Assembly: GCA_964592375.1 (NCBI GenBank)
Contig: CAZQDP010000009.1
Location: forward strand, 1-44,482
Direction of reading: 5' to 3'
DNA from: CAZQDP01 sp964592375
GTDB lineage: Bacteria; Bacillota; Clostridia; RUG12999
Length of the DNA: 44,482 nucleotides
This document shows, piece after piece, positions 32,112 to 41,377 of this stretch; position 1 is the first letter of the stretch; each line of letters begins with the position of its first letter. Both the position numbers and the translations under genes were made by a program. Under the pieces are notes generated by a model, which had not been told where the DNA came from, searched no databases, and saw only the letters and a program-made list of their open reading frames with translations.

Positions 32112-34343
32112 ATGAAAAAATTATTCTCGTTGCTTTTGGTTAGCATGCTTTCCCTCAGCATTTTTTCCACATTGCCTATTGCTTCGGCAGCTGGTGCTTT
32201 GTATGAAGAAAACTTTGATAAGGTCACCGGCAGCAGTGTTCCTGCTTCATTAAAGCCCGCTGCTTCTCAAACGGTCGAAGTCACCAAAGATCCTTCGGGA
32301 AGGGCAGGTAACGCTCTGCATTTCAAAAAGGCTCTTACGGCAGAAAATGCCTCTGCCGAAGCCTCCATCGCAATTCTATCTCAAAAAGCAAAATTCACCT
32401 TTGAGTTTGACTATTATGTTACTGAAGGCTCCGCTTGGTGCGTTATGACAGAAGGCGCTACCTTCCCATACGGACCCGGCATTGCTTTGTCTCCTGTGAT
32501 TACTCCGTTTGACGGCGTGGCACAGAAAACAACTGGAGTGAAGTCCGAGCTCAATAAGTGGCTCAAGATGGCGGTTGTAACCGATCCTACGGCAGGTACA
32601 TATCAAATTTATCAAAATGCAAAATTAATTACTGAGGTTCCGGTAAAGTTTCGAAATGCCGCAGTCGCCAGTATTGATACTTTCATTTTTAGAACTTCAG
32701 TTGGGACAATGTCTGCAGAGTTTTATGTTGACAATTTAAAGGCGTATGTTGGTGATGTGGATAAAGCCTCCTTGGTTCCCTCTGCTCCTGAGCCACCTTG
32801 CGAAACTCCAAAACCAGCAACTCAGAATGCAAACTATACTTCCGATATGGCAAAGGCGACAATCATCAACCAACGTCTTGCAAATGCCGTCGTTTTGATG
32901 ATTGATAACCCCACTGCCTATGTTAACAACAAAGAAATGCAAATCGATGAGAATAAAGAAGTGGTACCCATCATTGAAAACGAAAAAACCTTGGTTCCTG
33001 TTCGCTTTATCTCTGGAAATTTCAAGGCAGATGTAAACTTTGAGGATGCGACTTCGACTATCAATGTAACCCTTGGCACGCAAAAAGTAAAGATGGTGCT
33101 TGGGGACACTAAAATTGATGTAAACGGCAAAGTAAGCCAAATGGTGGTACCGGCGCAAGAGAAGAATGGCAGAACGCTCATTCCATTGCGTGACATGGTG
33201 GAAGCACTTGGCAAAAAAGTATTTTGGGATGATAGAGGGTTAATCATTTTGAGCGATACAGAAAATATTTTTGATGCAGTAAAAGATAAAGACTTGATTT
33301 CAGCAATCATAGATAGAGCAAAAGGTGTGGAAGGCAGCCTACTAAAAAGACCTTTTACCATTGCATTTATCGGTGGCTCCATTACGCAAGGTGGTGGTGC
33401 TTCCTCAGCTACCAACAACTATGTTACTTTGGTGTCAAAGGGAATTGCTGACCTACTCCCCAATCAAAAGATTACCACTGTCAACGCAGGTATTGGCGGC
33501 ACAAGCTCAGGTCTTGGTGTGTTTAGAGTGCAAAGGGATGTCATCTCCAAAAATCCCGATATGGTGTTTATTGAATATGCAGTGAATGATACCGGGCTGC
33601 CTATGAAGTATTGTCAAGCTGCGATAGAGGGCATTATTGCACAGCTACAAGCCATGCCAAAGCCTCCGATGGTTTACTTTATCTATACAACGAACCAGAC
33701 AAAAATAGGGATAGGCATGGATGTGCATCAGCCGGTGGCAAATTACTACGGCCTTCCCAGTGCTGATTTGCAGTCCTACGTTTGGTCTCAAGTAGATAAA
33801 GGCACATTTAAAATACTCGATATTATGCCCGATGGTATTCATCCCAACGACAGAGGGCATAAGCTCTATGCCGATTTCATTGTCGAATCAATCAAAAATG
33901 ACCCAAAGGCCACCTTGGTAGCTCCCGTCAAAAGAGATGCACTCATGACCGGTTATGCATTTAAAAATCCTCGTCTTGCTCCCTTTGGTGAAGCGAAGGC
34001 TACAGGCAGCTGGAAGGAAGAGGTCGTGGGAAATGCAAACAGCATCGAAAAGGCCATTGTATCCTCCACGCCGGGTGATACCTTGGAATTCAAATTCTCC
34101 GGCAAGTGTATTGGCCTTTACCATATCGCAAGCCAGGATGCAGGGATAATGGAAATTTCGATAGATGGTGTGTTGGCAGCAACCGTGGACACCTATAAAA
34201 ATATGAAAGTTCCGTATTCTCAATTCCAACGATTTGATTTGGAGGATAAGGCTCATACACTCACCATTAAGGTAAGTGAAAAGAAAAATGCAGCTACGAC
34301 AGGTCAAAATATTAGAATCGGTTATTTTTTAACTGAAAGTTAA
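32112..34343 (+). CDS. Secreted SGNH/GDSL esterase with LamG-like and CuAO_N1 domains
   Basis: Exported esterase of 743 aa. A signal peptide ends near IASAAG. About 30-210 looks like a LamG-like beta sandwich. About 265-385 is a CuAO_N1 module (LVPVRFISGNFKADVNFEDA and LIPLRDMVEALGKKVFWDD). The SGNH hydrolase (about 410-600) shows block I FIGGSITQG with the catalytic Ser near 421, the Gly block GIGGTSSG, the Asn block IEYAVNDT, and block V DGIHPND with catalytic Asp/His near 574-577. A small C-terminal beta domain ends the protein. Related enzymes deacetylate polysaccharides; the substrate here is unknown. It has flanking terminators and seems monocistronic. Confidence 0.85.
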   Translation: MKKLFSLLLVSMLSLSIFSTLPIASAAGALYEENFDKVTGSSVPASLKPAASQTVEVTKDPSGRAGNALHFKKALTAENASAEASIAILSQKAKFTFEFDYYVTEGSAWCVMTEGATFPYGPGIALSPVITPFDGVAQKTTGVKSELNKWLKMAVVTDPTAGTYQIYQNAKLITEVPVKFRNAAVASIDTFIFRTSVGTMSAEFYVDNLKAYVGDVDKASLVPSAPEPPCETPKPATQNANYTSDMAKATIINQRLANAVVLMIDNPTAYVNNKEMQIDENKEVVPIIENEKTLVPVRFISGNFKADVNFEDATSTINVTLGTQKVKMVLGDTKIDVNGKVSQMVVPAQEKNGRTLIPLRDMVEALGKKVFWDDRGLIILSDTENIFDAVKDKDLISAIIDRAKGVEGSLLKRPFTIAFIGGSITQGGGASSATNNYVTLVSKGIADLLPNQKITTVNAGIGGTSSGLGVFRVQRDVISKNPDMVFIEYAVNDTGLPMKYCQAAIEGIIAQLQAMPKPPMVYFIYTTNQTKIGIGMDVHQPVANYYGLPSADLQSYVWSQVDKGTFKILDIMPDGIHPNDRGHKLYADFIVESIKNDPKATLVAPVKRDALMTGYAFKNPRLAPFGEAKATGSWKEEVVGNANSIEKAIVSSTPGDTLEFKFSGKCIGLYHIASQDAGIMEISIDGVLAATVDTYKNMKVPYSQFQRFDLEDKAHTLTIKVSEKKNAATTGQNIRIGYFLTES

Positions 34344-34363
34344 GAAAATTGAAAAATGCATGT

Positions 34364-34406
34364 GCTCCTCCTTCAATTTTTTGAGCATTGAAGGAGGAGC
34401 CTTTTT
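34364..34406 (+). terminator. Strong intrinsic terminator after the SGNH gene
   Basis: The perfect 13-bp stem GCTCCTCCTTCAA with TTGAAGGAGGAGC (34388-34400) has an 11-nt loop and is followed by CTTTTTG. Confidence 0.9.
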
Positions 34407-34511
34407 GCTAACCTTTGGAGCAACAATCTTCTCATTTCACCCTTGAACTGCTCAAAGGGCTTATGTTCTTCTACAAAATAGTATAAAAAAGGTGTATTTC
34501 ACATTTTTTTA

Positions 34512-34540
34512 TTGACTAATGAAATAATTTAGTGTAAAAT
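34512..34540 (+). promoter_or_regulatory. Predicted promoter of the amino-acid ABC transporter operon
   Basis: TTGACT (34512-34517), 17-bp spacer, TAAAAT (34535-34540), 35 bp before the start codon. Confidence 0.75.
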
Positions 34541-34575
34541 GTACAAGTAAAATAAATTAATTGGAGGCGTTTTCT

Positions 34576-35397
34576 ATGCGTAAAAAAACACTGAAGCTAT
34601 TGGCCGCCTTGTCTGCCTTGGTACTGATGGTAGTTGCACCCGGTTGTAGCAAAGCCCCGGCAGGTAATACGGCAGGCAGTACTTCTGCTCCGGCATTAAA
34701 ACCCATTGTTGTCGGTGTGGATGATACATATCCACCGATGGAATTTGTGGATGATCAAGCCAAAAGCCAAATCGGGTTCGATATTGATTTTGCAAAGGCT
34801 TTATTTAAGGAAATGGGCAGAGAAGTAAAGTTTGAATCTACTGCATGGTCCGGTATCTTTTCCTCTCTTGAATCTAAAAAGTTCGATTGTATTATCTCTT
34901 CTATCAGTATTACACCAGAACGAAAAGAAAAGTACAATATGTCTAAGCCTTATGTAGCAAATAAAGTTGTGTTGGTTACTGCTCCGTCAAATAAAGATAT
35001 TACTTCTCTTGAAACCTTGAGCGGCAAAAAAGTATCTGCACAAACAGGCACAACCGCCGATGATATCATGGATGAGATGGCAAAAAAAGATAAAAAACTG
35101 AGCTACGCCGAATATGAAACTGTTATGCAGGCGTTTGATGAATTAAAGCTCGGCCGTGTGGATGCCGTTTTGGTAGATATCGTTGTTGCCAAATACTATG
35201 TAAAGATGGACCCTTCCAAGTACAAACTTGCATGGGAAAGTAGCGAGGCTGAACCGATTGGTGTCTGCATGCACAAAGATGATACTGCACTTGCAGCACA
35301 AGTAAACACAACCATTGATAAGCTGATTGCGAATGGTACCATGGCTGAAATATCTAAGAAATGGTTTGGAGACGACATTACAAAAAATCTTCAATAA
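34576..35397 (+). CDS. Polar amino-acid ABC transporter substrate-binding lipoprotein
   Basis: Family 3 extracellular solute-binding protein of 273 aa. The signal peptide ends in the lipobox-like VAPGC, so Cys should be lipidated and anchor the protein outside the membrane. The SBP_bac_3 signatures are IVVGVDDTYPPMEFVD and GFDIDFAKALFKEMG, followed by ISSISITPERKEKYNMS and KKVSAQTGTTADD. ATG 34576 is preferred because GGAGG is 8 bp upstream. It is first of three transporter genes. The substrate is probably a polar amino acid; which one is not decidable. Confidence 0.93.
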   Translation: MRKKTLKLLAALSALVLMVVAPGCSKAPAGNTAGSTSAPALKPIVVGVDDTYPPMEFVDDQAKSQIGFDIDFAKALFKEMGREVKFESTAWSGIFSSLESKKFDCIISSISITPERKEKYNMSKPYVANKVVLVTAPSNKDITSLETLSGKKVSAQTGTTADDIMDEMAKKDKKLSYAEYETVMQAFDELKLGRVDAVLVDIVVAKYYVKMDPSKYKLAWESSEAEPIGVCMHKDDTALAAQVNTTIDKLIANGTMAEISKKWFGDDITKNLQ

Positions 35398-35416
35398 TTA
35401 TTTTTGGGGTTTTGAA

Positions 35417-35451
35417 TGTGCCGGCCCTTTGCGGGCTCGGCACATTTTATA
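35417..35451 (+). terminator. Attenuating hairpin between binding protein and permease genes
   Basis: TGTGCCGGCCC and GGGCTCGGCACA pair with one bulge around a small loop, followed by TTTTATAT. Hairpins at this position typically let the binding protein be made in excess over permease and ATPase. Confidence 0.75.
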
Positions 35452-35474
35452 TAGCGTGAAAGGAATGTCTGCAA

Positions 35475-36143
35475 ATGAACTCATTCGATAAACTTTGGGG
35501 ATATATGCCAAGCCTTTTGCAGGGCACAGGAATAACAATCGGTCTTACCGCCATTTCGGTCACCGCCGGTTTGATTTTGGGGCTTTTCCTCGCACTTGGG
35601 CGCATATCAAAAGTCAATATCATTGATAAGTTTTGTCAATTTTATATTTGGTTTTTCAGAGGCACACCACTTTTGATGCAATTGTTCTTTATCTATTATG
35701 CGTTGCCGCTCATCCCCCCCCACATTAATATTTCCAATAAATTCATTGCCGCTTTTGTTGCTTTTTCACTCAATAGCGGTGCATATTTAGCGGAAATCAT
35801 TCGTGCTGCCATTCAGTCGATTGATAAAGGACAAATGGAAGCTTCTCGCGCTCTTGGTATGAATTATACGCAAGCGATGAAGCGAATTATCATCCCCCAA
35901 TCATACAGACGTCTTGTTCCTCCTGTTGGCAATGAATTCATTATGGTTTTGAAAGATACTGCGCTTGTTGCCTCCATGGGTCTGAGCGATCTGATGAGAA
36001 TTACCAGTCAAATTCAAACAAAAAGCGGTGATGCGATGGTCTATATTCCCGCTATGATTTTATATCTTTTGATGACATCCATATTCACATATGTATTTGG
36101 TCGTTTAGAGAAAAAGTATTCCATATATGAGCAGGAGGCTTAA
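35475..36143 (+). CDS. Amino-acid ABC transporter permease
   Basis: HisM/GlnP-type permease of 222 aa with about five membrane segments. The N-terminal block LLQGTGITIGLTAISVTAG and the motif YIWFFRGTPLLMQLFFIYY are typical, as is the ABC-interaction loop EASRALGMNYTQAMKRIIIPQ with RRLVPPVGNEFI. It forms the membrane channel, probably as a homodimer because no second permease gene is present. It follows the attenuator and lies 3 bp before the ATPase gene. Confidence 0.95.
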   Translation: MNSFDKLWGYMPSLLQGTGITIGLTAISVTAGLILGLFLALGRISKVNIIDKFCQFYIWFFRGTPLLMQLFFIYYALPLIPPHINISNKFIAAFVAFSLNSGAYLAEIIRAAIQSIDKGQMEASRALGMNYTQAMKRIIIPQSYRRLVPPVGNEFIMVLKDTALVASMGLSDLMRITSQIQTKSGDAMVYIPAMILYLLMTSIFTYVFGRLEKKYSIYEQEA

Positions 36144-36146
36144 CAC

Positions 36147-36905
36147 ATGGCAATTATTAAAATGGAGAATGTACATAAGAAATTTGGCAATCTTGAAGTT
36201 TTGAAGAACATTAACCTTGAAGTCAGTGCCGGCGAGGTTATTTGCATTATCGGTCCATCCGGTTCCGGTAAAAGCACACTGCTTCGTTGCCTCAACCATT
36301 TAGAGCGCATGACCAGTGGGAAGATATTTATTGATGGCCAACTACTCGATGAGCGTGTTCATGGACATAGCGTGCACAAGATTGATCATAAACACATCAT
36401 CGCCATCTGCACCCGGCTTGGCATGGTGTTTCAGCGTTTTAATTTATTCCCTCATAAAACGGCACTTGAAAATGTAATCGAAGCTCCGATTGTCGTGAAA
36501 AAAATCTTGGCCTCCACCGCACTTACTGAAGGTCTTGCCTTACTTCGCAAGGTGGGCCTTGAGAATAAAAAGGATGAATATCCTTCCAGACTCTCCGGTG
36601 GCCAGCAGCAGCGAGTTGCCATCGCAAGGGCGCTTGCCATGCAGCCAGAGATAATGCTTTTTGATGAACCGACCTCTGCCCTTGATCCCGAGCTTGTAGG
36701 CGAGGTGTTGGAGGTCATGAAAGGTCTTGCCAAGGAAGGCATGGCCATGCTGGTTGTGACCCATGAAATGGGCTTTGCCAGAGAAGTTGCCGATAGAGTA
36801 ATCTTCATGGATGAAGGGGAAATCATTGAACAAGGCACGCCTGAGAAAATCTTTTCAAACCCATCTCATGAGAGAACTCGCTCATTTTTACAAAAGGTGC
36901 TATAA
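36147..36905 (+). CDS. Amino-acid ABC transporter ATP-binding protein
   Basis: GlnQ/HisP-type ATPase of 252 aa. Walker A IGPSGSGKSTLLRCL, Q-loop MVFQRFNLFPH, signature LSGGQQQRVAIARAL, Walker B IMLFDEPTSALDPE and His switch VVTHEMGFA are all intact. Between Walker A and the Q-loop there is a slightly extended His-rich region (HGHSVHKIDHKHI). AGGAGG is 9 bp before the ATG. Confidence 0.96.
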   Translation: MAIIKMENVHKKFGNLEVLKNINLEVSAGEVICIIGPSGSGKSTLLRCLNHLERMTSGKIFIDGQLLDERVHGHSVHKIDHKHIIAICTRLGMVFQRFNLFPHKTALENVIEAPIVVKKILASTALTEGLALLRKVGLENKKDEYPSRLSGGQQQRVAIARALAMQPEIMLFDEPTSALDPELVGEVLEVMKGLAKEGMAMLVVTHEMGFAREVADRVIFMDEGEIIEQGTPEKIFSNPSHERTRSFLQKVL

Positions 36906-36952
36906 AAACTTGTTTTATATTGTTATTGACAGAAGGGAAGTTAGCCTTTTAC

Positions 36953-37855
36953 ATGTCCAAAAAACTCTTTTCTGATATTACGCTACTGATCATTGCCATG
37001 ATTTGGGGCGCTTCCTTTGTTATTATGAAAAATGTCATCAGTATGATGCCGGCAGTTCCCTATCTTGCTATTCGCTTTGCCATTGCTTTTTTTGCTCTAT
37101 TGTTCATTTACAGAAAACGCATCAATCGCATTGATAAGCGTCATTTTTTGCACGGGAGCATCGTTGGACTGATGCTTTTTTTTGGTATGATCTTGCAGGT
37201 CATTGGCCTCTATTACACCTCTGCCACCAATGCCGCATTTTTAACAGGTCTAAACTTTATTATTGTCCCCTTTATATCGTTATATCTGCTGAAAAAAAAA
37301 GCACCTCCTCTGACCATTGTTGGTGTTGTGGCTGCTTTTGTTGGACTTGTTTTTCTATCGGGAGGATTTCATATCCGCCTCAATGTTGGCGATCTGCTTA
37401 ATTTTTTATGTAGCTTCTTTTTCGCATTCCAAATTATCTTTATTGATAAATATACTACTGCAGGAGATGATGCTCCCCTGCTTGCACTCATACAAATATT
37501 TGCATCTGCCGCTCTCTTTTTTATCTGTTGGGCGTTTGTGCCCGGCCAACAAATTGATTTTTTCAATCCGCAAATTGTTTTTACCCTTCTATTTACCGGT
37601 CTTCTCGGTACGGCACTTGCTTTTACAACTCAGACTGTCGTACAGAAGAACACCAGCCCCACTCATACTGCTGTTATCTTAGCTGCGGAGCCCGTATTTG
37701 CCGCTCTTTTTGCACTTGTTATTCCCGATAGCATCACAGGAGAAACAGAAATATTGACTGTGCTCAAGGCCGCCGGCTGTGTTCTTGTGTTTTCCGGCAT
37801 GCTCCTATGTGAGCTGAGCTATATGAAAAAAATATTTGGTGTAAAAGAAATCTGA
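36953..37855 (+). CDS. EamA/DMT-family transporter
   Basis: Drug/metabolite-transporter-superfamily permease of 300 aa with about ten membrane helices in two EamA repeats; the first begins with LLIIAMIWGASFVIMKN and the second with the DLLNFLCSFFFAFQIIFIDK region, ending in a helix with AAEPVFAALFALVIP. Relatives export amino acids and related compounds. ATG 36953 (GAAGGGAAG about 12 bp upstream) is chosen over TTG 36920. It follows the ABC operon by 47 bp and may be co-transcribed. The substrate is unknown. Confidence 0.88.
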   Translation: MSKKLFSDITLLIIAMIWGASFVIMKNVISMMPAVPYLAIRFAIAFFALLFIYRKRINRIDKRHFLHGSIVGLMLFFGMILQVIGLYYTSATNAAFLTGLNFIIVPFISLYLLKKKAPPLTIVGVVAAFVGLVFLSGGFHIRLNVGDLLNFLCSFFFAFQIIFIDKYTTAGDDAPLLALIQIFASAALFFICWAFVPGQQIDFFNPQIVFTLLFTGLLGTALAFTTQTVVQKNTSPTHTAVILAAEPVFAALFALVIPDSITGETEILTVLKAAGCVLVFSGMLLCELSYMKKIFGVKEI

Positions 37856-37963
37856 CAAATATGATTTATAAACTGTGGAACTTTTTGGCATACTAAGGGT
37901 AATGCACTGGATCTGCTAAAGGTTCTCCAAAAAACCGACAGTCAATATGAAGAGGTACGCTCT

Positions 37964-39172
37964 ATGAACAAAGTGCTTTTAAAATTAAAAACAAATCCGC
38001 ATGTTGCTTCATGGCTATGCTTATTTGGAATAGTGAGCATTGGATTATACTTGAGAGTCTCTTTTGCCCTCAATGTTCATTTCTCAAACTTTTTCGCAGG
38101 TAGCCCATTTGGTCATGATGAATTCTATTATATCAAAATGGCAAAGGATTTTCTTTCGCACGGCACCTTTGGCTATATGGCAGAAGGGGTCTCCAATGCA
38201 TATGTGACGCCGGGATATCCCTTGTTTCTGATTTGCATGTTTGGCATTTTTGGAGATGGCCCACAGACGATATTGTATATTAAATTAGTACAGGCTGTCA
38301 TTTCAACCCTTACCATTGTTTTGGCGTTTTTTATTGGAAATAAAATTGCAAATGCCCCTGTGGGACTTTTATCTGCCCTTTTTATAGCCATATACCCTCC
38401 TTTTATTCTGCATAGCAGAAATCTACTCACGGAAACAATTTTCATTTTCTTGCTACTATCATATATTCTTGTGCAACATATTGCCTTTAATAAGGGGCTT
38501 GCGCGATGGCATTTTGCTTCTGGCCTGCTTTTTGCAGTAGCTGTATTGGTGCGGCCGCTCATGTTTGCACTGCTGTTATTGCCATATATATACGTTTGCT
38601 TTGCAAAAAAGGAAATGAGAGGTAAACAAATAAGGCAATTTCTTATCTATCTTTTGGGGATAGTCCTTCTCATGGCTCCTTGGTGGATAAGAAACTACAT
38701 CACATTGCATCGTTTGGTTTTATTATGCACCCAAAGCAATCCATTTTATGAAGGAATTATTCGCAACGCTACGCAGCTTCCTCCATCTGACAAAGAAATT
38801 GTAGACGGAATAAAGCTTCTTTTTAATCAATTACTTCATCACCCTTTGCAAACTATCCAGTGGTTTACATTTGGCAAATTAACCATCACCTTTGGCAGTG
38901 CCGACTTTCATTTGCAGCAAAATATTTCATCCTTATCATCCCTCTCTTTCGTGCATTATATTATTCTCGCAAGCGGCATACTTGGCACACTTCTATCCAT
39001 TTTCGAAAAAGAATTGCGTTTTATCTCCATTTACATTGTGTGTAGCTTGATGTTACAGCTGCTATTCCTTCCGGTTCAGCGGTACGCTTTGCCGTTTATG
39101 GCTATATTTTCTATTACTGGCGCTTATATGATATGGTATACTTCTTCTGCGGTAAAAAGGCGTTTTTTTTAG
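37964..39172 (+). CDS. ArnT/PMT-like membrane glycosyltransferase (GT39-like)
   Basis: Membrane enzyme of 402 aa with about ten hydrophobic segments, GT-C fold. The first extracytoplasmic loop has the acidic motif FGHDEFYYIKMAKDF (the DE pair expected of GT39/ArnT-like enzymes), then NAYVTPGYPLFL. It likely transfers a sugar from a polyprenyl-phosphate donor to a protein or glycolipid outside the membrane. GAGG is 8 bp upstream of the ATG. The same frame is open for about 34 codons upstream without an ATG. Confidence 0.75.
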   Translation: MNKVLLKLKTNPHVASWLCLFGIVSIGLYLRVSFALNVHFSNFFAGSPFGHDEFYYIKMAKDFLSHGTFGYMAEGVSNAYVTPGYPLFLICMFGIFGDGPQTILYIKLVQAVISTLTIVLAFFIGNKIANAPVGLLSALFIAIYPPFILHSRNLLTETIFIFLLLSYILVQHIAFNKGLARWHFASGLLFAVAVLVRPLMFALLLLPYIYVCFAKKEMRGKQIRQFLIYLLGIVLLMAPWWIRNYITLHRLVLLCTQSNPFYEGIIRNATQLPPSDKEIVDGIKLLFNQLLHHPLQTIQWFTFGKLTITFGSADFHLQQNISSLSSLSFVHYIILASGILGTLLSIFEKELRFISIYIVCSLMLQLLFLPVQRYALPFMAIFSITGAYMIWYTSSAVKRRFF

Positions 39173-39289
39173 TGATATTATAAATGGACAGGTACGAATA
39201 TAACGCTTCTATTTGGATTATACTAAATGATATTTTCTATCAGTTTGCTCTGAAGCGATTGATTAATACTTATTTTGGCAGGAGTATAT

Positions 39290-41029
39290 ATGGATAAATC
39301 GGTCCACAATATCAATACATCGGGCGTTAGAATGAAATTATTATTCAATTCCACTGCCAAGGAGGAGGATGGTGCGGCCGATTTGCTGATGGACATTCTC
39401 ACAGAACTGCAACAGTGGTCATTTTCTCCGGAAGTATATTTATTGCAACCGAAGGACGATATGTCTGCTATTATTCGGACTTGCGTATCTATGGGGTTTG
39501 AGATGCTCGTGGTGTGTGGCGGCGATGGAACTGTTTCGTCAGTTGCAAAGCATTTAATCGGTACAAATGTTACCTTAGGAATTATCCCTACAGGTACACA
39601 AAATAATATTGCCTTCAGTCTTGGCATTCCAAATGATATTATTGGATCTATTGCCGTGCTGAAAAACGGAATTCGCACCAAGATTGACGTTGGCATGGCT
39701 ACCTGCGATAAGAAAACCATGCCATTTATTGAAATTTGCTCCGTGGGCCTTTTCTCAGCTCTGTTTCCCTCCGGAGATGATATTCAACATGGAAGACTGG
39801 AGCGAATTGGCGACTTTTTGTCCACCCTTGCAGATTGTCCACCCTCCGATATTCGTCTTCGTTTAGATGATCGGCAAGAAATTGTAAAGCCCGGTCATGT
39901 GGTAATTGTATCCAATATGCCTTATGCAGGCTGTCACTATCAGGTAGGTTGTGCCGATAGTTTTTGCGACGGATTACTCGATGTATTGTTTTTCTCTAAT
40001 GTGTCAAAGCTGGATTTAATGGGATATGCCATCAAGGGCCCTCGCCTGAGCGCTGAAGAAGATCCACGAATAGAGCATTTTCGAGTTCTTAAGGTTGAAA
40101 TTGATGCCACTCCTCCTATGCAGGTTATGGCAGATGGCTCTGAACTTGGAAGCGGCAGGGTTCAAATTCATTTACATCGCCACATGATTTTTGTCATGAC
40201 CAGCAAGCAAGATCCCAGAGCTCCTACCGAAACTGTGAATATTGGCCAGAGCGGCGAAGAGCAGCCAAGTGAAATACGCTTGCCGGACATCAAGGTACCT
40301 GAAACATTCCGCCGCATCATGCATTGGGCAAGCTGTGTGCAGCCGATTTACTGGGTTGCTTGTCTTGTTGTTCTTTTGTCCATTTTTATGCTTATTTTGC
40401 CTTCCAATGTGAGATACTCCTTCTGGTCCGGTTTAAAGGCGCAGGGGAGCATTGTAACCATGCTATTGGCATTCTGCTTTATTTCCTTGTCACTGGTATG
40501 GTCTACCGGTCAACGCATTGATGTGCGCCTTTTTATGTTGTTTAATATGCGCGGTGCACGGCCTACCTGGTTGGATCTGTTTATGTTTGGCTTTACACAG
40601 CTTGGAAACGGAATGGTCACCATGGTTTTGGCTTTTATCCTGTTTTTGAGCGCAAGCCATATTTTGGCTTATGAAATCGTACTAGGCTCCCTCTCATTAT
40701 GGCTCATTGTGGAGCTGATGAAATCGCTCATTCGCAGAGGACGTCCATTCATTAAGCTGTTACAGGTGCGTATTGTGGGCTTTCGAGCCGGTGGTCGTTC
40801 TTTTCCCAGCGGTCACACAAGCCAAGCATTTTTTATGGCAACGCTCTTATCCCAGTTTTTCCATACCGGCATTGTGGTGACTTGCCTCTTTTATCTTACA
40901 GCGCTTATTATTGGTATCTCACGAATGTACCTTGGCATGCATTACCCTCGCGATGTGCTTGCAGGTGCAATTTTAGGGTCTGTATGGAGCTCTGTTGTTG
41001 TGCTAATCGATATCGCAATCTTTCATTAG
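39290..41029 (+). CDS. Diacylglycerol/lipid kinase fused to PAP2 phosphatase
   Basis: 579-aa fusion. The N-terminal domain (about 14-310) is YegS/DgkB-like: CGGDGT at 76-81, GIIPTGTQNNIAFSLG around 97-112 (the usual GTxND is GTQNN here) and SNMPYAGCHY. From about 350 the protein becomes membranous and carries the PAP2 signature: KSLIRRGRP (478-486), PSGH (506-509) and SRMYLGMHYPRDVLAG (from 544). The two parts should phosphorylate a lipid and dephosphorylate a lipid phosphate. ATG 39290 has AGGAG 5 bp upstream. The reverse domain order is the one I know from other bacteria. Substrates are not known. Confidence 0.88.
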   Translation: MDKSVHNINTSGVRMKLLFNSTAKEEDGAADLLMDILTELQQWSFSPEVYLLQPKDDMSAIIRTCVSMGFEMLVVCGGDGTVSSVAKHLIGTNVTLGIIPTGTQNNIAFSLGIPNDIIGSIAVLKNGIRTKIDVGMATCDKKTMPFIEICSVGLFSALFPSGDDIQHGRLERIGDFLSTLADCPPSDIRLRLDDRQEIVKPGHVVIVSNMPYAGCHYQVGCADSFCDGLLDVLFFSNVSKLDLMGYAIKGPRLSAEEDPRIEHFRVLKVEIDATPPMQVMADGSELGSGRVQIHLHRHMIFVMTSKQDPRAPTETVNIGQSGEEQPSEIRLPDIKVPETFRRIMHWASCVQPIYWVACLVVLLSIFMLILPSNVRYSFWSGLKAQGSIVTMLLAFCFISLSLVWSTGQRIDVRLFMLFNMRGARPTWLDLFMFGFTQLGNGMVTMVLAFILFLSASHILAYEIVLGSLSLWLIVELMKSLIRRGRPFIKLLQVRIVGFRAGGRSFPSGHTSQAFFMATLLSQFFHTGIVVTCLFYLTALIIGISRMYLGMHYPRDVLAGAILGSVWSSVVVLIDIAIFH

Positions 41030-41154
41030 CGTGCGTTTCCAAGTGAACCACTGTATTTATTCGCAATCTCCTATCATTGGCATGTTTGGTAACTTGCCTA
41101 ACGTTGTAAACGCAAAGATTGTAAAAACAAACTGTATGCAGGAGGAAATATCTT

Positions 41155-41313
41155 ATGTCATTTTTACGATGGCTCGGTTCTATTGTTGTATTCTTTTGGG
41201 TTATAGGGTTTTTATTTAAGATTGCCGGGTCTGCCATTCATTTATTGCTTCTCATCGCAGTACTTGTATTCATTTATGATCTTTTCTTTGGGAAGAAAAA
41301 TAAAAATCGCTGA
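41155..41313 (+). CDS. Small membrane protein, Lmo0937-type
   Basis: 52-aa peptide with two predicted hydrophobic helices: SFLRWLGSIVVFFWVIGFLF, then a Gly/His turn (KIAGSAIHL) and LLLIAVLVFIYDLFF, with a basic tail. It matches the short Lmo0937-type family of Firmicutes, function unknown. GGAGG is 9 bp before the ATG, and a terminator follows immediately, which support a real gene. Confidence 0.8.
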   Translation: MSFLRWLGSIVVFFWVIGFLFKIAGSAIHLLLLIAVLVFIYDLFFGKKNKNR

Positions 41314-41349
41314 AAAAATGGAGCGGATAACTCATCCGCTCCATTTTTT
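41314..41349. terminator. Bidirectional terminator between small membrane gene and dprA
   Basis: AAAAATGGAGCGGAT pairs with ATCCGCTCCATTTTT around a 5-nt loop; T runs on both strands. Confidence 0.9.
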
Positions 41350-41377
41350 ATATACTGCATTGCAGTTAATTTAGTAA

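Noticed and set aside
37865..37963. Upstream extension of the GT39-like gene (open frame of about 34 codons before the ATG)
   Set aside because: It has no ATG, GTG or TTG start with a ribosome site, while the chosen ATG has GAGG at 8 bp.
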